Assembly: GCF_000971115.1 (NCBI RefSeq)
Contig: NZ_BBLV01000003.1
Span: forward strand, 62,001 to 126,000
Source: Demequina gelatinilytica
GTDB lineage: Bacteria > Actinomycetota > Actinomycetes > Actinomycetales > Demequinaceae
DNA length: 64,000 nt
Direction of reading: 5' to 3'
Within the stretch, counting starts at the first letter, position 1, and every line of letters starts with the position of its first letter. The position numbers were made by a program, and so were the translations under genes. Positions 17,169 to 25,885 of this stretch are shown in pieces. The notes below the pieces were generated by a model. The model searched no databases and was not told where the DNA came from. It was given only the letters and a program-made list of their open reading frames with translations.

Positions 17169-17624
17169 TCATCGCACCACGAACACCCTGATGCGGACCT
17201 GACCGTCCTCGTCGCGGGCCAGTCCGAGGAACTGATGCTCGGCGAGCCATCGGTGCGCCGGTGCATCGGTCTGGAAAACCGGCGCGGTGCGGAAGTAGTA
17301 CTCACCCTCCGCGACGGCCTCGCCCGCCGCGATCCGCTCCTCGACCTCGGCGCTCGCGCGGTAGTAGCCGCGATTGAGGATGTCGATGACGGCGCCGTCC
17401 TCGGCCCTCAGGAGGTAGCGCGCCTCGAGCTGGGCGGTCCCCGCGCGCTCCACGGCCCAGTCTCCCCCGCCCGCGAGCACCACGCCCGTGAGCAGCGGGC
17501 CGTCGACCGTGCCGCCGGCCACCGGGGTGAACGTGAGCTCCTCGTCCACGCCCCGACCGATCCTGAGGTACGGGTCGACGTCGACCCGGATCTCGAAGGC
17601 GTACTCGAGCCGAGGCTCGCTCAT
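17169..17624 (-). CDS. DUF3237 domain protein (copy 2)
   Basis: The 151-residue paralogue of the 9386-9844 product shares GGTVDGPLLTG, GDWAVE, ARYLLRAEDG, NRGYYR and YYFRTAPVFQT at equivalent positions. ATG at 17624 overlaps the CocE/NonD stop by 4 bases (ATGA). Its stop faces that of the TetR gene with a 17-base gap. Function is unknown; coupling to a serine hydrolase mirrors the amidase-coupled copy. Confidence 0.88.
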   Translation of the reverse strand: MSEPRLEYAFEIRVDVDPYLRIGRGVDEELTFTPVAGGTVDGPLLTGVVLAGGGDWAVERAGTAQLEARYLLRAEDGAVIDILNRGYYRASAEVEERIAAGEAVAEGEYYFRTAPVFQTDAPAHRWLAEHQFLGLARDEDGQVRIRVFVVR

Positions 17625-19297
17625 CGGGCGATCACCTCCCCGGCTCCGGCGGTGACGCTCACCGCGATCCGGAGCCCGTCGGCGCCTCCGACCACGAGCC
17701 GCTGACGATGCGCACGGAGCTCCACCGCGCCCCACGGCTCCTCCCCCGTCCCCGGCTGCACCAGGTACTCCGGGGAGTCGCTGCCGGTGACATGCACGCG
17801 AAGACGGTGGCCCTCACGGAGGCGGTAGCCGACCTGCCCGAGGTCCACCTCGACCGCGGCGCCCTCCTCGGCCCGCAGCACCTGCACCTGGCCCCGGGCG
17901 ATCCTCAGCGCCGTCCCGTCCGGCGCGACGTCGAGCAGCCGGATGAACACGTCCGCGACCGGCCCGTCGGCCGCGACCCTCGCCGCAGCCGTGACCGGCC
18001 CGACCAGGTCGACGTCCGCCGCCATCGGCGTCGTCTCGAACGCCAGCACATCGGCGCGCGCCGACAGCGCCGACTCGTCCGGACGCTCGAGCAGGAACGC
18101 GAAGGCGTTCTCGGCGCTTGACGGGACCGGTGCAGCCGGATCGTGCACCCACTCGACGGTCTGCGCATCGTCCGGCCGGCGCGCCGAGAGCGAGCCGTCG
18201 GCTCCCGCGAAGAGGTCGCAGGTCTCTCCGCCCATAGGCGGCCACGAGTCGGCCGTCCGCATGCCGGCGGTGCCCGCGAGGTTCCAGCTCACCCGCGGGA
18301 TGTCGGCGCCGGAGCCTTGCTCACGGACGAAGACCTCGAAGAACTCCAGCGCGGGGTCGAGCATGCGCGGCAGCTGTGCGCGGAGCTGCTCCTCGGTGCG
18401 CTCCTCGACCCTGTCGGCGTCAGGGTCATCGAGATAGTAGGACTCGTGGTCCATCGGCTCGATGCGCAGGAAGTGCTGGAGCGCCCACGCCGGTCGGCGC
18501 TGGATCTCGGCGACGTCGGCCCACGCGAGCGGGGCGCAGTTGTCCCACCAGCCGACGGTGTGGAGTGTCGGGACCGGTCGCGCGTCGAAGGGGCTCGCGC
18601 TCGGGAAGCGCGGGAGGTGCACGGCGCGCGGGTACCACTGGTCGTAGGACATCGAGCGGGAACCGAGCTGCGCCATCGCCTCCTCGGCCTGAGCGCTGAA
18701 GGGGCGCCGCTCGGAGTCGAGCTCCCAGTGGTACGCGTCCTGGGAATGGAACCACGTGAGGGGGTAGAGGTACGTGATGGCCCACTCGATGGGCCGCACG
18801 CGTTCGCCCGGGCGCACCGCCACCGGCTCGCCGAGACGGGTGCCGGTGACACGCGGCGCGATCGCCTTGAGGGCCGGATGCTGGGACGCCGCGGCGGCCC
18901 ACTGGGTGTAGCCGTAGTAGCTGTCGCCCCACATCGCGACACGGCCGTTCGACCAGGCCTGATGGGTGATCCAGTCGATCGTGTCGTACCCGTCGTCCAC
19001 CTCGTTGACGAACAGCAGCGCGGCACCCTCGGAGCGGAACTTGCCGCGGACGTCCTGCGCGACCACGCGGTATCCGCGCGCCATGAGGTACTCCGCGACG
19101 AGCGGGATGAACGTGTACGCACCGCTCTTGTCGTACGGCAGCCGGATCAGCACGGTGTCCCCCGGTTCGCGCTCACCGTGGGTCCCTGACGGGAGGTAGA
19201 CGTCCGCCGCGAGCCGTGCCCCGTCCCTCATCCGCACGCGCTCCTCGAAGGCAAGAGGGCTCGTCGGCGCGGGCCCTTCGCGCAGGATCTCCACCAC
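17621..19297 (-). CDS. CocE/NonD family hydrolase (X-Pro dipeptidyl-peptidase S15 type)
   Basis: The 558-residue alpha/beta hydrolase has nucleophile Ser126 in GDSYYG, an N-terminal FEERVRMRDGARLAAD segment (core MRDGARLA) and a C-terminal jelly-roll domain after about residue 340, as in CocE and X-Pro peptidases. A catalytic His is likely in PMDHES near residue 280. GTG at 19297 is favoured because GAGGAGG lies 6 bases before it; a GTG at 19330 in the same frame lacks such a site. It is co-transcribed with DUF3237 copy 2 and diverges from a TetR gene. The substrate could be an ester, amide or acyl-proline. Confidence 0.87.
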   Translation of the reverse strand: MVEILREGPAPTSPLAFEERVRMRDGARLAADVYLPSGTHGEREPGDTVLIRLPYDKSGAYTFIPLVAEYLMARGYRVVAQDVRGKFRSEGAALLFVNEVDDGYDTIDWITHQAWSNGRVAMWGDSYYGYTQWAAAASQHPALKAIAPRVTGTRLGEPVAVRPGERVRPIEWAITYLYPLTWFHSQDAYHWELDSERRPFSAQAEEAMAQLGSRSMSYDQWYPRAVHLPRFPSASPFDARPVPTLHTVGWWDNCAPLAWADVAEIQRRPAWALQHFLRIEPMDHESYYLDDPDADRVEERTEEQLRAQLPRMLDPALEFFEVFVREQGSGADIPRVSWNLAGTAGMRTADSWPPMGGETCDLFAGADGSLSARRPDDAQTVEWVHDPAAPVPSSAENAFAFLLERPDESALSARADVLAFETTPMAADVDLVGPVTAAARVAADGPVADVFIRLLDVAPDGTALRIARGQVQVLRAEEGAAVEVDLGQVGYRLREGHRLRVHVTGSDSPEYLVQPGTGEEPWGAVELRAHRQRLVVGGADGLRIAVSVTAGAGEVIAR

Positions 19298-19352
19298 GTC
19301 CGCCTCCTCGGTCCTTCGATGAGGCGTCACGCTAGAGCCGATCTTGGTTTTT

Positions 19353-19371
19353 AGTCAAGTCCGACTAGACT
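19353..19371. promoter_or_regulatory. TetR-type palindrome between CocE and TetR genes
   Basis: AGTCAAGTC (19353-19361) and GACTAGACT (19363-19371) are inverted repeats with one mismatch around C19362. Size and position between divergent genes fit a TetR-dimer site that could shut both. Confidence 0.7.
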
Positions 19372-19417
19372 AGAAAAGCGCGGCGGTTGCGCTATCGTGC
19401 TCGCGAGGAGGAACACC

Positions 19418-19996
19418 ATGGCCCGCCCATCCGTCGCCGAGGAGCGCACCCGGCAGATCGTCGATGCCACCATCCGCACCATCGGCGAGCGAGGCATCAC
19501 CGGCGCGAGCCTCGACCGCATCGCCGTGGCCGCCGGCATGACCCGCGGCCACGTGCGGCACTTCGCCGGCAACCGCGAGACGCTGCTGCGTGAGGCCGCG
19601 CGCCACTTCTACACCGACGGCTCGGAGCGCGGCTCGATCCTGCCCGCGGGCACGGCCACGGTCGCCGCCGCCCTCGATCACCTCTTCGGGGCGCCCTTCA
19701 CCGACCCGGGCCAGGAGAACGCGGTGGTCCTGGGCTTCGTCGAGGCCGCGCGCACCGACCCCGAGCTCGCCGCCCTCCTGACCGGCGCCTACGCAAGCAC
19801 GCACGCGGTGCTCGCAGACCTGCTTGCGGCGGAGCACCCGGACGCACCGCCGGACGCCTGCAACGAGGTCGCGTACGGCGTCGTGGGGATCGCCCTCCAC
19901 CACGTGTTCCTGAACGACATCGCCTCGAGCAGCGAGGGCGCGGCACGCGCTCGACGCTCGGCGGAGCGCATGATCGTGGCCCTCGAAGTCGCCTGA
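19418..19996 (+). CDS. TetR-family regulator of the CocE operon
   Basis: The 192-residue protein has a TetR HTH near residues 10-55 (GASLDRIAVAAGMTRGHVRHFAGN, core IAVAAGMTRGHVRHF) and a C-terminal domain like the BetI group. ATG at 19418 is preceded by GAGGAGG with a proper gap, so a longer frame from 19397 is not needed. It diverges from the CocE/NonD-DUF3237 operon across a 19-bp palindrome and probably represses it. rnpB lies immediately downstream on the other strand. Confidence 0.88.
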   Translation: MARPSVAEERTRQIVDATIRTIGERGITGASLDRIAVAAGMTRGHVRHFAGNRETLLREAARHFYTDGSERGSILPAGTATVAAALDHLFGAPFTDPGQENAVVLGFVEAARTDPELAALLTGAYASTHAVLADLLAAEHPDAPPDACNEVAYGVVGIALHHVFLNDIASSSEGAARARRSAERMIVALEVA

Positions 19997-20005
19997 CGGC
20001 GCGGG

Positions 20006-20387
20006 ACGGATGAGCTGGCCGATACGCCGGGTTCTGTCTCTCGCACCCGTTACCGGGGACGAGGGGCGGCCATCCATCTAGGCCCTGGATTGCTCCAGGG
20101 CTCAAGCAACCTACCCGCATGCTCGGGCGAGCAGCCCTCGAACGCATGCTGTCTGGTCTTGCTCCGGGTGGGGTTTACCTTGCCGCTCCTGTCACCAGTC
20201 GCGCGGTGAGCTCTTACCTCACCCTTTCACCCTTACCCCGCTCCCGAAGGAGCGAGGCGGTCTGCTCTCTGTGGCACTGTCCCGCGGGTCACCCCGGGTG
20301 GCCGTTAGCCATCACCCTGCTCTATGGAGCCCGGACGTTCCTCGGGACCCTTGTGGGGTCACGCGGCCGCCTGGCCAGCTCATCCGC
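20006..20387 (-). ncRNA. rnpB: RNase P RNA (bacterial class A)
   Basis: On the minus strand the 5' part carries the rnpB core GAGGAACGTCCGGGCTCCATAGAG (only its centre, GTCCGGGCTCCATAG, need be checked), and the 3' end reads ACCCGGCGTATCGGCC. The ends pair as helix P1: 13 bases, GGATGAGCTGGCC at 20385-20373 with GGCCAGCTCATCC at 20020-20008. Length, about 380 nt, is normal. The RNA is the catalytic part of RNase P, which matures tRNA 5' ends. The 5' end is set by a -10 box, TACCCT, that overlaps the stop codon of the P-type ATPase gene on the same strand. Confidence 0.95.
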
Positions 20388-20391
20388 GCTC

Positions 20392-23124
20392 CTAGGGTAC
20401 CGGCGGCGCGGCCCGCCGCGCACGCGCCCTGATCCACTTCTCCGCGCCCACCACCAGGCTCGCGAGCGCCCCCACCGCGAGGATCCGGACCCACGCCTCC
20501 CCTCCGATCGGCACCGTCCCGAACACCCGGTTCATGACCGGAAGGTACGTGAACAGCGCCTGCGCGCACGCCTGAACCGCGATGCCGACCACCACCCACG
20601 GGTTCGACAGCAGGCCGATGCGCCACACGGACCCCTCAAGCGAGCGGCAGTTGAGCAGGTAGAAGGCCTCGACCGCGACGAACAGGTTGGCTGCCACGGT
20701 CCTCGCCTCCGCGAGGCTTGCACCGTTGGCCACCTCCCACTCGAACAGCCACCAGGAGCCGCCGACCAGGATGGCGGACACCAGGACGATGCGGGCCATC
20801 AGCGTGGGCGTGAGGAGCGCCTGGCGCGGGTCCCGCGGGGGACGCGTCATGATGCCGCGTTCCTTGGGCTCGAAGGCGAGCATGAGGCCGAGCGCGACGG
20901 CCGTGGTCATGTTGATCCAGAGGATCTGGGTGGGCTGGATCGGCAGCGCTGTCCCCAGCAGGATCGCGATGAGGATCACCAGCCCCTCGGCCAGGTTGGT
21001 GGGAAGCGTCCACGTGATGAACTTGGTGAGGTTGTCGAAGATCCCGCGCCCCTCCTCGACGGCCGCCTCGATGGTCGCGAAGTTGTCGTCCGTGAGGACC
21101 ACGTCTGCGGCGTCCTTCGCGACCTCGGTGCCGATGCGCCCCATGGCGATGCCGATATCCGCATGGCGCAGGGCCGGCGCATCGTTGACGCCGTCGCCGG
21201 TCATCGCCACCACGTGTCCGCGGGCCTGGAGCGACTCGACCAGGCGCAGCTTCTGCTCCGGTGAGACGCGCGCGAGCACGGTGGCCCGCGCGACGGCGTC
21301 CCCGCGCGAGTCCGGGTCGAGCCGCGCGAGCTCCGGTCCGGTGAGCACGGCATCCCCGTCCTGCGCATCGTCCACCAGACCGACCCGCCTGGCGACCGCC
21401 CACGCGGTCTCCGCGTGGTCGCCCGTGATCATCTTGACGTCGATGCCGGCGGTACGGCACGCGCGCACGGCGTCGACCGCCGCGACGCGGGGCGGGTCCC
21501 ACATGCCGTGCAGGCCGGTGAAGACCAGACTCCCCTCGAGCGCCTCCTCGCTGAAGCGCGAGGGCGCGACGTCCGTGAGCACCGCGGTGGCGAGCACGCG
21601 CAGGCCCCGCTGGCTGAGGCTCGCGACGGCCGCCTCGATCGCGTCGGTGTCCAGCGCGGCCAGCGTGCCGTCCGGCTCCAGCTGGGCTGCGCACAGCGAG
21701 ACGATGCGCTCCGCGGCCCCCTTGGCGAGCACGACGTGACTCGCGTCGCGCTCCGCGGCCACGTGGAGGGTCGCCATGTACTGCCGGCGCGAGTCGAATG
21801 CGATGGTCGCCACCCGCGGATAGCGCTCCTTGACATGGCGCTGGTGAAGACCGGCCTTGGCCGCGACCACCAGCAGCGCGGCCTCCGTGGGGTCGCCCAC
21901 CGCGCTCCACCGCCCCTCCTCCTCGTGGAGGCCGGCGTCGTTGCACGCGGCAGCCACCAGGATCGACCACCGCAGCGCGCCGTCCCTGCCCAGGTGCGCC
22001 TCGAGCCCTCCGGCGACCTCGATGGAGCCGCGGTCCGCGGCGTACCCCGCGCCGCTCACCGCGAGCTCTCCGATCTCCGGCACCCAGATCGCGTGGACCG
22101 TCATCTGGTTCTCGGTGAGGGTGCCCGTCTTGTCCGAGCAGATCACGGTGGTGCTGCCGAGCGTCTCCGCCGCGGGCAGCCGCCGGATGACCGCCCCGCG
22201 CCGGGCCATGCGCGTCACACCGATCGCCATGACGATGGTGATCGCCGCGGGCAGCCCTTCCGGGATGGCGCCGACCGCGAGCGCGACGGCCGCGGTGAAG
22301 GTGTCGCCCAGGTCCTGGCCATGCAGCCAACCCGCGCCGAACGTCGCGGCCGCGAGCGCGAGGATCACCACCGTGAGGTCGCGGCTGAAGCGGGCGAGCT
22401 TCCTGGTGAGCGGCGTCGCGAGCAGCTCGCCGGCGCCGACCAGCCGGTGGATCTCCCCCAGCTCGGTGTGCTCCCCGGTCGCGACCACCACGCCGGTGCC
22501 GGTGCCGGCGGTGACGAGCGTGCCCGCGAAGATCATGTTGCGGCGGTCCGCGACGATCGTCTCGACCGGCAGCGTGAGGTCCTCTTTCTGCGCGGGCACG
22601 GACTCGCCCGTCAACGCCGACTCGTCCATCGCGAGCTCGGCGCAGCGCACGATGCGCAGGTCCGCGGCCGCGCGATCCCCCGCCTCGAGCAGCACGAGGT
22701 CGCCGGGGACCACCTCCTCGGAGTCGATCAGCTCCGCAGCGCCGTCGCGCACCACCCGCGCGCGCGTGCGCACCATCGACCTGAGCCCCTGCAGCGCGGC
22801 CTCCGCCTTGCGCTCCTGCACGAACCCGACCGCCGCATTGACAAGCACCACCCCCATGATCACGGCGCAGTCGACGACCTCTCCCAGGAGCAGCGTGATC
22901 GCTGCGGCGGCCAGCAGCACGTAGACCAGCGGGTGGTGGAACTGCAGCAGGATGCGCATGACCACGCCGGGCCCGGGCGCGTCGGGCAGCGCGTTGCGTC
23001 CGAAGGCCCCGAGCCGACGCGCGGCCTCGTCCTCGCCGAGCCCGCGGTCGCGGTCCGCCTCGAGGAGCGCGAGCACGTCCTGCGCCGCGATCCCGTGGTG
23101 CGCCTCGCCCCACCCTGCCACCAT
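20392..23124 (-). CDS. Cation-transporting P-type ATPase (P2-like)
   Basis: The 910-residue E1-E2 ATPase has an N-terminal cation_ATPase_N region, TGES at 172-175, PEGLP in M4 at 288-292, the phosphorylation site DKTGT with Asp331, TGDGVNDAPA near 640, and a C-terminal six-helix domain. M4 matches Ca2+ pumps, but M6 has WINMTT where SERCA-type pumps have VNLVTD, so the ion cannot be fixed. ATG at 23124 is the first start. A universal stress gene precedes it by 24 bases on the same strand, an arrangement like M. tuberculosis Rv1996-ctpF. The stop codon lies inside the rnpB promoter. Confidence 0.9.
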   Translation of the reverse strand: MVAGWGEAHHGIAAQDVLALLEADRDRGLGEDEAARRLGAFGRNALPDAPGPGVVMRILLQFHHPLVYVLLAAAAITLLLGEVVDCAVIMGVVLVNAAVGFVQERKAEAALQGLRSMVRTRARVVRDGAAELIDSEEVVPGDLVLLEAGDRAAADLRIVRCAELAMDESALTGESVPAQKEDLTLPVETIVADRRNMIFAGTLVTAGTGTGVVVATGEHTELGEIHRLVGAGELLATPLTRKLARFSRDLTVVILALAAATFGAGWLHGQDLGDTFTAAVALAVGAIPEGLPAAITIVMAIGVTRMARRGAVIRRLPAAETLGSTTVICSDKTGTLTENQMTVHAIWVPEIGELAVSGAGYAADRGSIEVAGGLEAHLGRDGALRWSILVAAACNDAGLHEEEGRWSAVGDPTEAALLVVAAKAGLHQRHVKERYPRVATIAFDSRRQYMATLHVAAERDASHVVLAKGAAERIVSLCAAQLEPDGTLAALDTDAIEAAVASLSQRGLRVLATAVLTDVAPSRFSEEALEGSLVFTGLHGMWDPPRVAAVDAVRACRTAGIDVKMITGDHAETAWAVARRVGLVDDAQDGDAVLTGPELARLDPDSRGDAVARATVLARVSPEQKLRLVESLQARGHVVAMTGDGVNDAPALRHADIGIAMGRIGTEVAKDAADVVLTDDNFATIEAAVEEGRGIFDNLTKFITWTLPTNLAEGLVILIAILLGTALPIQPTQILWINMTTAVALGLMLAFEPKERGIMTRPPRDPRQALLTPTLMARIVLVSAILVGGSWWLFEWEVANGASLAEARTVAANLFVAVEAFYLLNCRSLEGSVWRIGLLSNPWVVVGIAVQACAQALFTYLPVMNRVFGTVPIGGEAWVRILAVGALASLVVGAEKWIRARARRAAPPVP
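20394..20399 (-). promoter_or_regulatory. -10 box of rnpB overlapping the ATPase stop codon
   Basis: TACCCT on the minus strand at 20399-20394 is 6-7 bases before the predicted first base of rnpB. Its last T is the first base of the ATPase TAG stop (20394-20392). Confidence 0.6.
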
Positions 23125-23148
23125 GCCGGACCTCCGTGGGGACCCGGG

Positions 23149-23799
23149 CTACTGCTCGCGCGGCCCGGTTGCCGCGCGGCCCACGCCATGACGGGGCTCC
23201 ACCACGAGCACCGGTGCGTCGCTGTGGTGCACCAGGTGATCGGAGACGGTCCCGAGCACGCGCCGGGAGAGCCCGTGCCCCCGCCGCCCGACCACCACCA
23301 GGTCGACGTCGTTGTCGGTCGCGCACCGCAGCAGCGCCTCGCCTGGCGGACCGGCGAGCACCTCCACGTTGACCGGGGCGCCCGGCGCGAGGCCCCGCGC
23401 GCGCTCGAGGTGCGCGGACGCCGTCTCCATCGCCTCGGGCTCCTCCGGTTCGGTGGCGTCGTATCCCACCACCTCGGCGAGGACCACCTGCCCGCATCGG
23501 TCGCCCATCACCGCCATCACGACCTCGAGGGCGCGCTCCGCCTCCGGGGATCCGTCGACGCCCACGAGCACCCGGAGCCCTGGGCTCGCATCGCGCGAGG
23601 CAGGCGGGCCGTCCGGTGACGCATCTGCGACGCGGGGCGTGCGCTCGACCCGCTCGAGCGCCATCGGCACGAACAGCGGCCCCAGCGCGATCGCGACGAC
23701 GAACCAGCGTCGGTCGTGACCCCGGCGCACCATCCACGCACCGGTGATGAGCCCGGTGCCGACCCACACCGCGGCCGCGATCAGTGGCCATGCGTCCAC
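23149..23799 (-). CDS. Universal stress protein with an N-terminal membrane region
   Basis: The 216-residue protein has two hydrophobic segments in its first 50 residues (about 5-20 and 32-48) and then, from about 73, a Usp domain with VLVGVDGSPEAERAL, DLVVVGRRGHG and SDAPVLVVEP, including the G-2x-G-type ATP loop at GRRGHGLSRRVLG. Usp domains bind ATP and act in dormancy and stress responses. GTG at 23799 lies 6 bases after TAGTGT, so the mRNA is probably leaderless. It precedes the P-type ATPase in one operon. The membrane attachment is unusual for a single-domain Usp and may place it beside the pump. Confidence 0.85.
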   Translation of the reverse strand: MDAWPLIAAAVWVGTGLITGAWMVRRGHDRRWFVVAIALGPLFVPMALERVERTPRVADASPDGPPASRDASPGLRVLVGVDGSPEAERALEVVMAVMGDRCGQVVLAEVVGYDATEPEEPEAMETASAHLERARGLAPGAPVNVEVLAGPPGEALLRCATDNDVDLVVVGRRGHGLSRRVLGTVSDHLVHHSDAPVLVVEPRHGVGRAATGPREQ

Positions 23800-23910
23800 C
23801 TCTCCACACTATGCCGATCCCTCCGACGCCGAGGGCCCGCGGCCGCCCGTACGCCCGACCCGCGACCTCCGTCGGGGGGACCGACGCCGCATACCCCCTA
23901 CCCTTGTCCC

Positions 23911-24684
23911 GTGCTGATCCTGCTCCCGCCCTCCGAGGGCAAGACCGCTCCCCCGTCCGGTGCTCCCGTCGACCTGGACGCGCTCTCCCACCCGGGCCTC
24001 GCGGACCACCGCCGGCGCGTGGGCGACGCTCTCGCGAAGGTCAGCGGCCAGCGCAACGCGATGGACGTCCTCGGCGTGGGCGCGTCGCTCACCGCGGAGG
24101 TCGAGCGCAACCGCACCGTCTGGGACAACGCCAGCGCCCCCGCCGGCCAGGTGTACACCGGCGTCCTCTACGACGCCGCAGGCATGGCGGAGTGGGACGC
24201 CGCCACGCTCGACAAGGCCGCGGCCAGCGTGCGCATCGTCTCCGCGCTGTGGGGCGCCGTGTCCCCCGCCGACCGCATCCCTGCCTACCGCCTCAGCATG
24301 GGCACCACCCTGGGCCGCCTCGGCGGCCTCGCCACGTACTGGAAGAAGCACCTGCCCGCCGAGCTCGACGGCCTCGCCGACGGCGGGCTGGTGATCGACT
24401 GCCGCAGCGCGTCCTACGTCGCCGCGTACAAGCCCGCCGACGCCGCCTGGGTGAGCGTGAGCGTCCAGCGCGAGCTCGACGGCAGGCGTGCCGTGGTGAG
24501 CCATATGGCCAAGCACACGCGCGGCCTCCTCGCGGCCCACCTCGTGAGGGACGATGCGCGGCCCGGGTCCGCGCAGGACCTCGCCGACGCCGCGGCAGGG
24601 ATGATCGGCGACGCGCTCGTCGACGTCGCCCTCACCCCCAAGACGAAGGGTCCGGACGAGGTCACGCTCGTGATCGCGGGCTAG
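23911..24684 (+). CDS. yaaA: Peroxide stress protein YaaA (DUF328)
   Basis: The 257-residue protein begins with the family hallmark LLPPSEGKT at residues 4-12 and has YTGVLYDA, RLSMGTTL and the Lys-rich end VSHMAKHTRGL near 198. YaaA proteins bind DNA and lower free iron after peroxide stress. GTG at 23911 lies 6 bases after TACCCT (23899-23904), so the transcript is leaderless; the frame upstream to 23716 lacks family features. It is followed 25 bases later by an aminotransferase gene. Confidence 0.92.
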   Translation: MLILLPPSEGKTAPPSGAPVDLDALSHPGLADHRRRVGDALAKVSGQRNAMDVLGVGASLTAEVERNRTVWDNASAPAGQVYTGVLYDAAGMAEWDAATLDKAAASVRIVSALWGAVSPADRIPAYRLSMGTTLGRLGGLATYWKKHLPAELDGLADGGLVIDCRSASYVAAYKPADAAWVSVSVQRELDGRRAVVSHMAKHTRGLLAAHLVRDDARPGSAQDLADAAAGMIGDALVDVALTPKTKGPDEVTLVIAG

Positions 24685-24709
24685 CCTCGAACCCTGGAGA
24701 GGAGCCACC

Positions 24710-25885
24710 ATGCAGCTCTCGCAGCGAGCCGAGGCCGTCGAGCCCTTCCACGCGATGGCGTTCGGCGACATCGCCGCCGGGCTCGAGCGGTCGGGCCATC
24801 GCGTGGTCCGCCTCAACCTCGGCGAGCCGGACTTCGGCGCTCCGGCGGCGGTGCGGCTTGCGATGGTCGACGCCATGGACGGGCGTCCGCTCCCCTACAC
24901 GTCGGCGCTCGGCACACGGGCGCTGCGCGAGCGGCTGTCCTGGTTCTACCGGATGCGCCACGGGGTCGATGTCGATCCCGCGCGCATCGCGGTGACCATG
25001 GGCGGCTCCGCGGCGCTCGACCTCGCGGTCGCCGCGACCGTGGACCCCGGGACCGACGTGCTCATGGCCGACCCGTCCTACCCGTGCAACCGGCAGATCG
25101 TCACGACCTTCGGCGGCAACCCCGTCACCGTCCCGACGTCGCCGCAGACCCGGTTCCAGCTCACCGAGGACCTGGTGCGGGACGCCTGGACGCCGGGGAC
25201 GCGCGCAGTGATGATCGCCTCGCCCTCGAACCCGACGGGGACGTCGCTGTCCGCGGAGACGCTCGCGGCCGTCTGCGCCGTCGCACGCGAGCGCGGCGCG
25301 TGGCGCATCGTCGACGAGATCTACCTGGACCTCGCGGACGTCGACAGGAAGGGCCGGCGGCCCCGCAGCGTGCTCGCGTGGGACCCCGACGCGATCGTGG
25401 TCAACTCGTTCTCCAAGTCCTTCGGCATGACGGGGTGGCGCCTGGGCTGGTGCGTGCTGCCCGAGGCGCTGGTCGACCCTGTCGAGCGGCTCGCGACGAA
25501 CATGTTCCTCAGCCCGTCCGCTCCCGTGCAGCATGCCGCGCTCGCGTGCTTCACCCCGGGCTCGCTCGCCGAGGCCGAGGAGCGGCGCCTCGAGCTGCTC
25601 GAGCGGCGCACGCTCATGCTCGACGGCCTCGCGCGCATCGGCCTCCCCGTGGCTTGCCCTCCCGACGGCGCGTTCTACGCGTTCGCGGACGTCTCCTCGA
25701 CGGGCCTCGACGCGTGGACCTTCGCGGACCGTGCCCTGCGCGAGGCCCGCGTCGCGATCACGCCGGGACGCGACTTCGGCGCGACTCATGCGGACACCCA
25801 CGTGCGGCTGTCCTACGCCGTGTCGCGCGAGGCGATCATCGAGGGCATCGAGCGGCTCGGTCAGCTCATCGTGTCGCTCAGGTGA
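24710..25885 (+). CDS. PLP-dependent class I/II aminotransferase
   Basis: The 391-residue fold-type I enzyme has GEPDFGAP near residue 38, PSNPTGT near 167, the PLP lysine in NSFSKSFGMTGWRLGW near 229 and C-terminal Arg in HVRLSY near 368. It resembles the AspC/AATase-like group that transfers amino groups from aspartate, alanine or aromatic amino acids; the exact substrate is not readable. ATG at 24710 has GGAGAGG upstream. Its last 8 bases overlap the last 8 bases of the opposing SDR gene. Confidence 0.9.
   Translation: MQLSQRAEAVEPFHAMAFGDIAAGLERSGHRVVRLNLGEPDFGAPAAVRLAMVDAMDGRPLPYTSALGTRALRERLSWFYRMRHGVDVDPARIAVTMGGSAALDLAVAATVDPGTDVLMADPSYPCNRQIVTTFGGNPVTVPTSPQTRFQLTEDLVRDAWTPGTRAVMIASPSNPTGTSLSAETLAAVCAVARERGAWRIVDEIYLDLADVDRKGRRPRSVLAWDPDAIVVNSFSKSFGMTGWRLGWCVLPEALVDPVERLATNMFLSPSAPVQHAALACFTPGSLAEAEERRLELLERRTLMLDGLARIGLPVACPPDGAFYAFADVSSTGLDAWTFADRALREARVAITPGRDFGATHADTHVRLSYAVSREAIIEGIERLGQLIVSLR

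Noticed and set aside
21415-23619. 734-codon open frame antisense to the P-type ATPase and Usp genes
   Set aside because: Composition is His/Arg/Gly-rich, with no recognisable domain; the minus-strand genes carry all family motifs.
25878-25885. 8-base overlap of the aminotransferase and SDR stops as a sign of frameshift
   Set aside because: Both proteins end with normal family C-termini; it is a simple convergent overlap.
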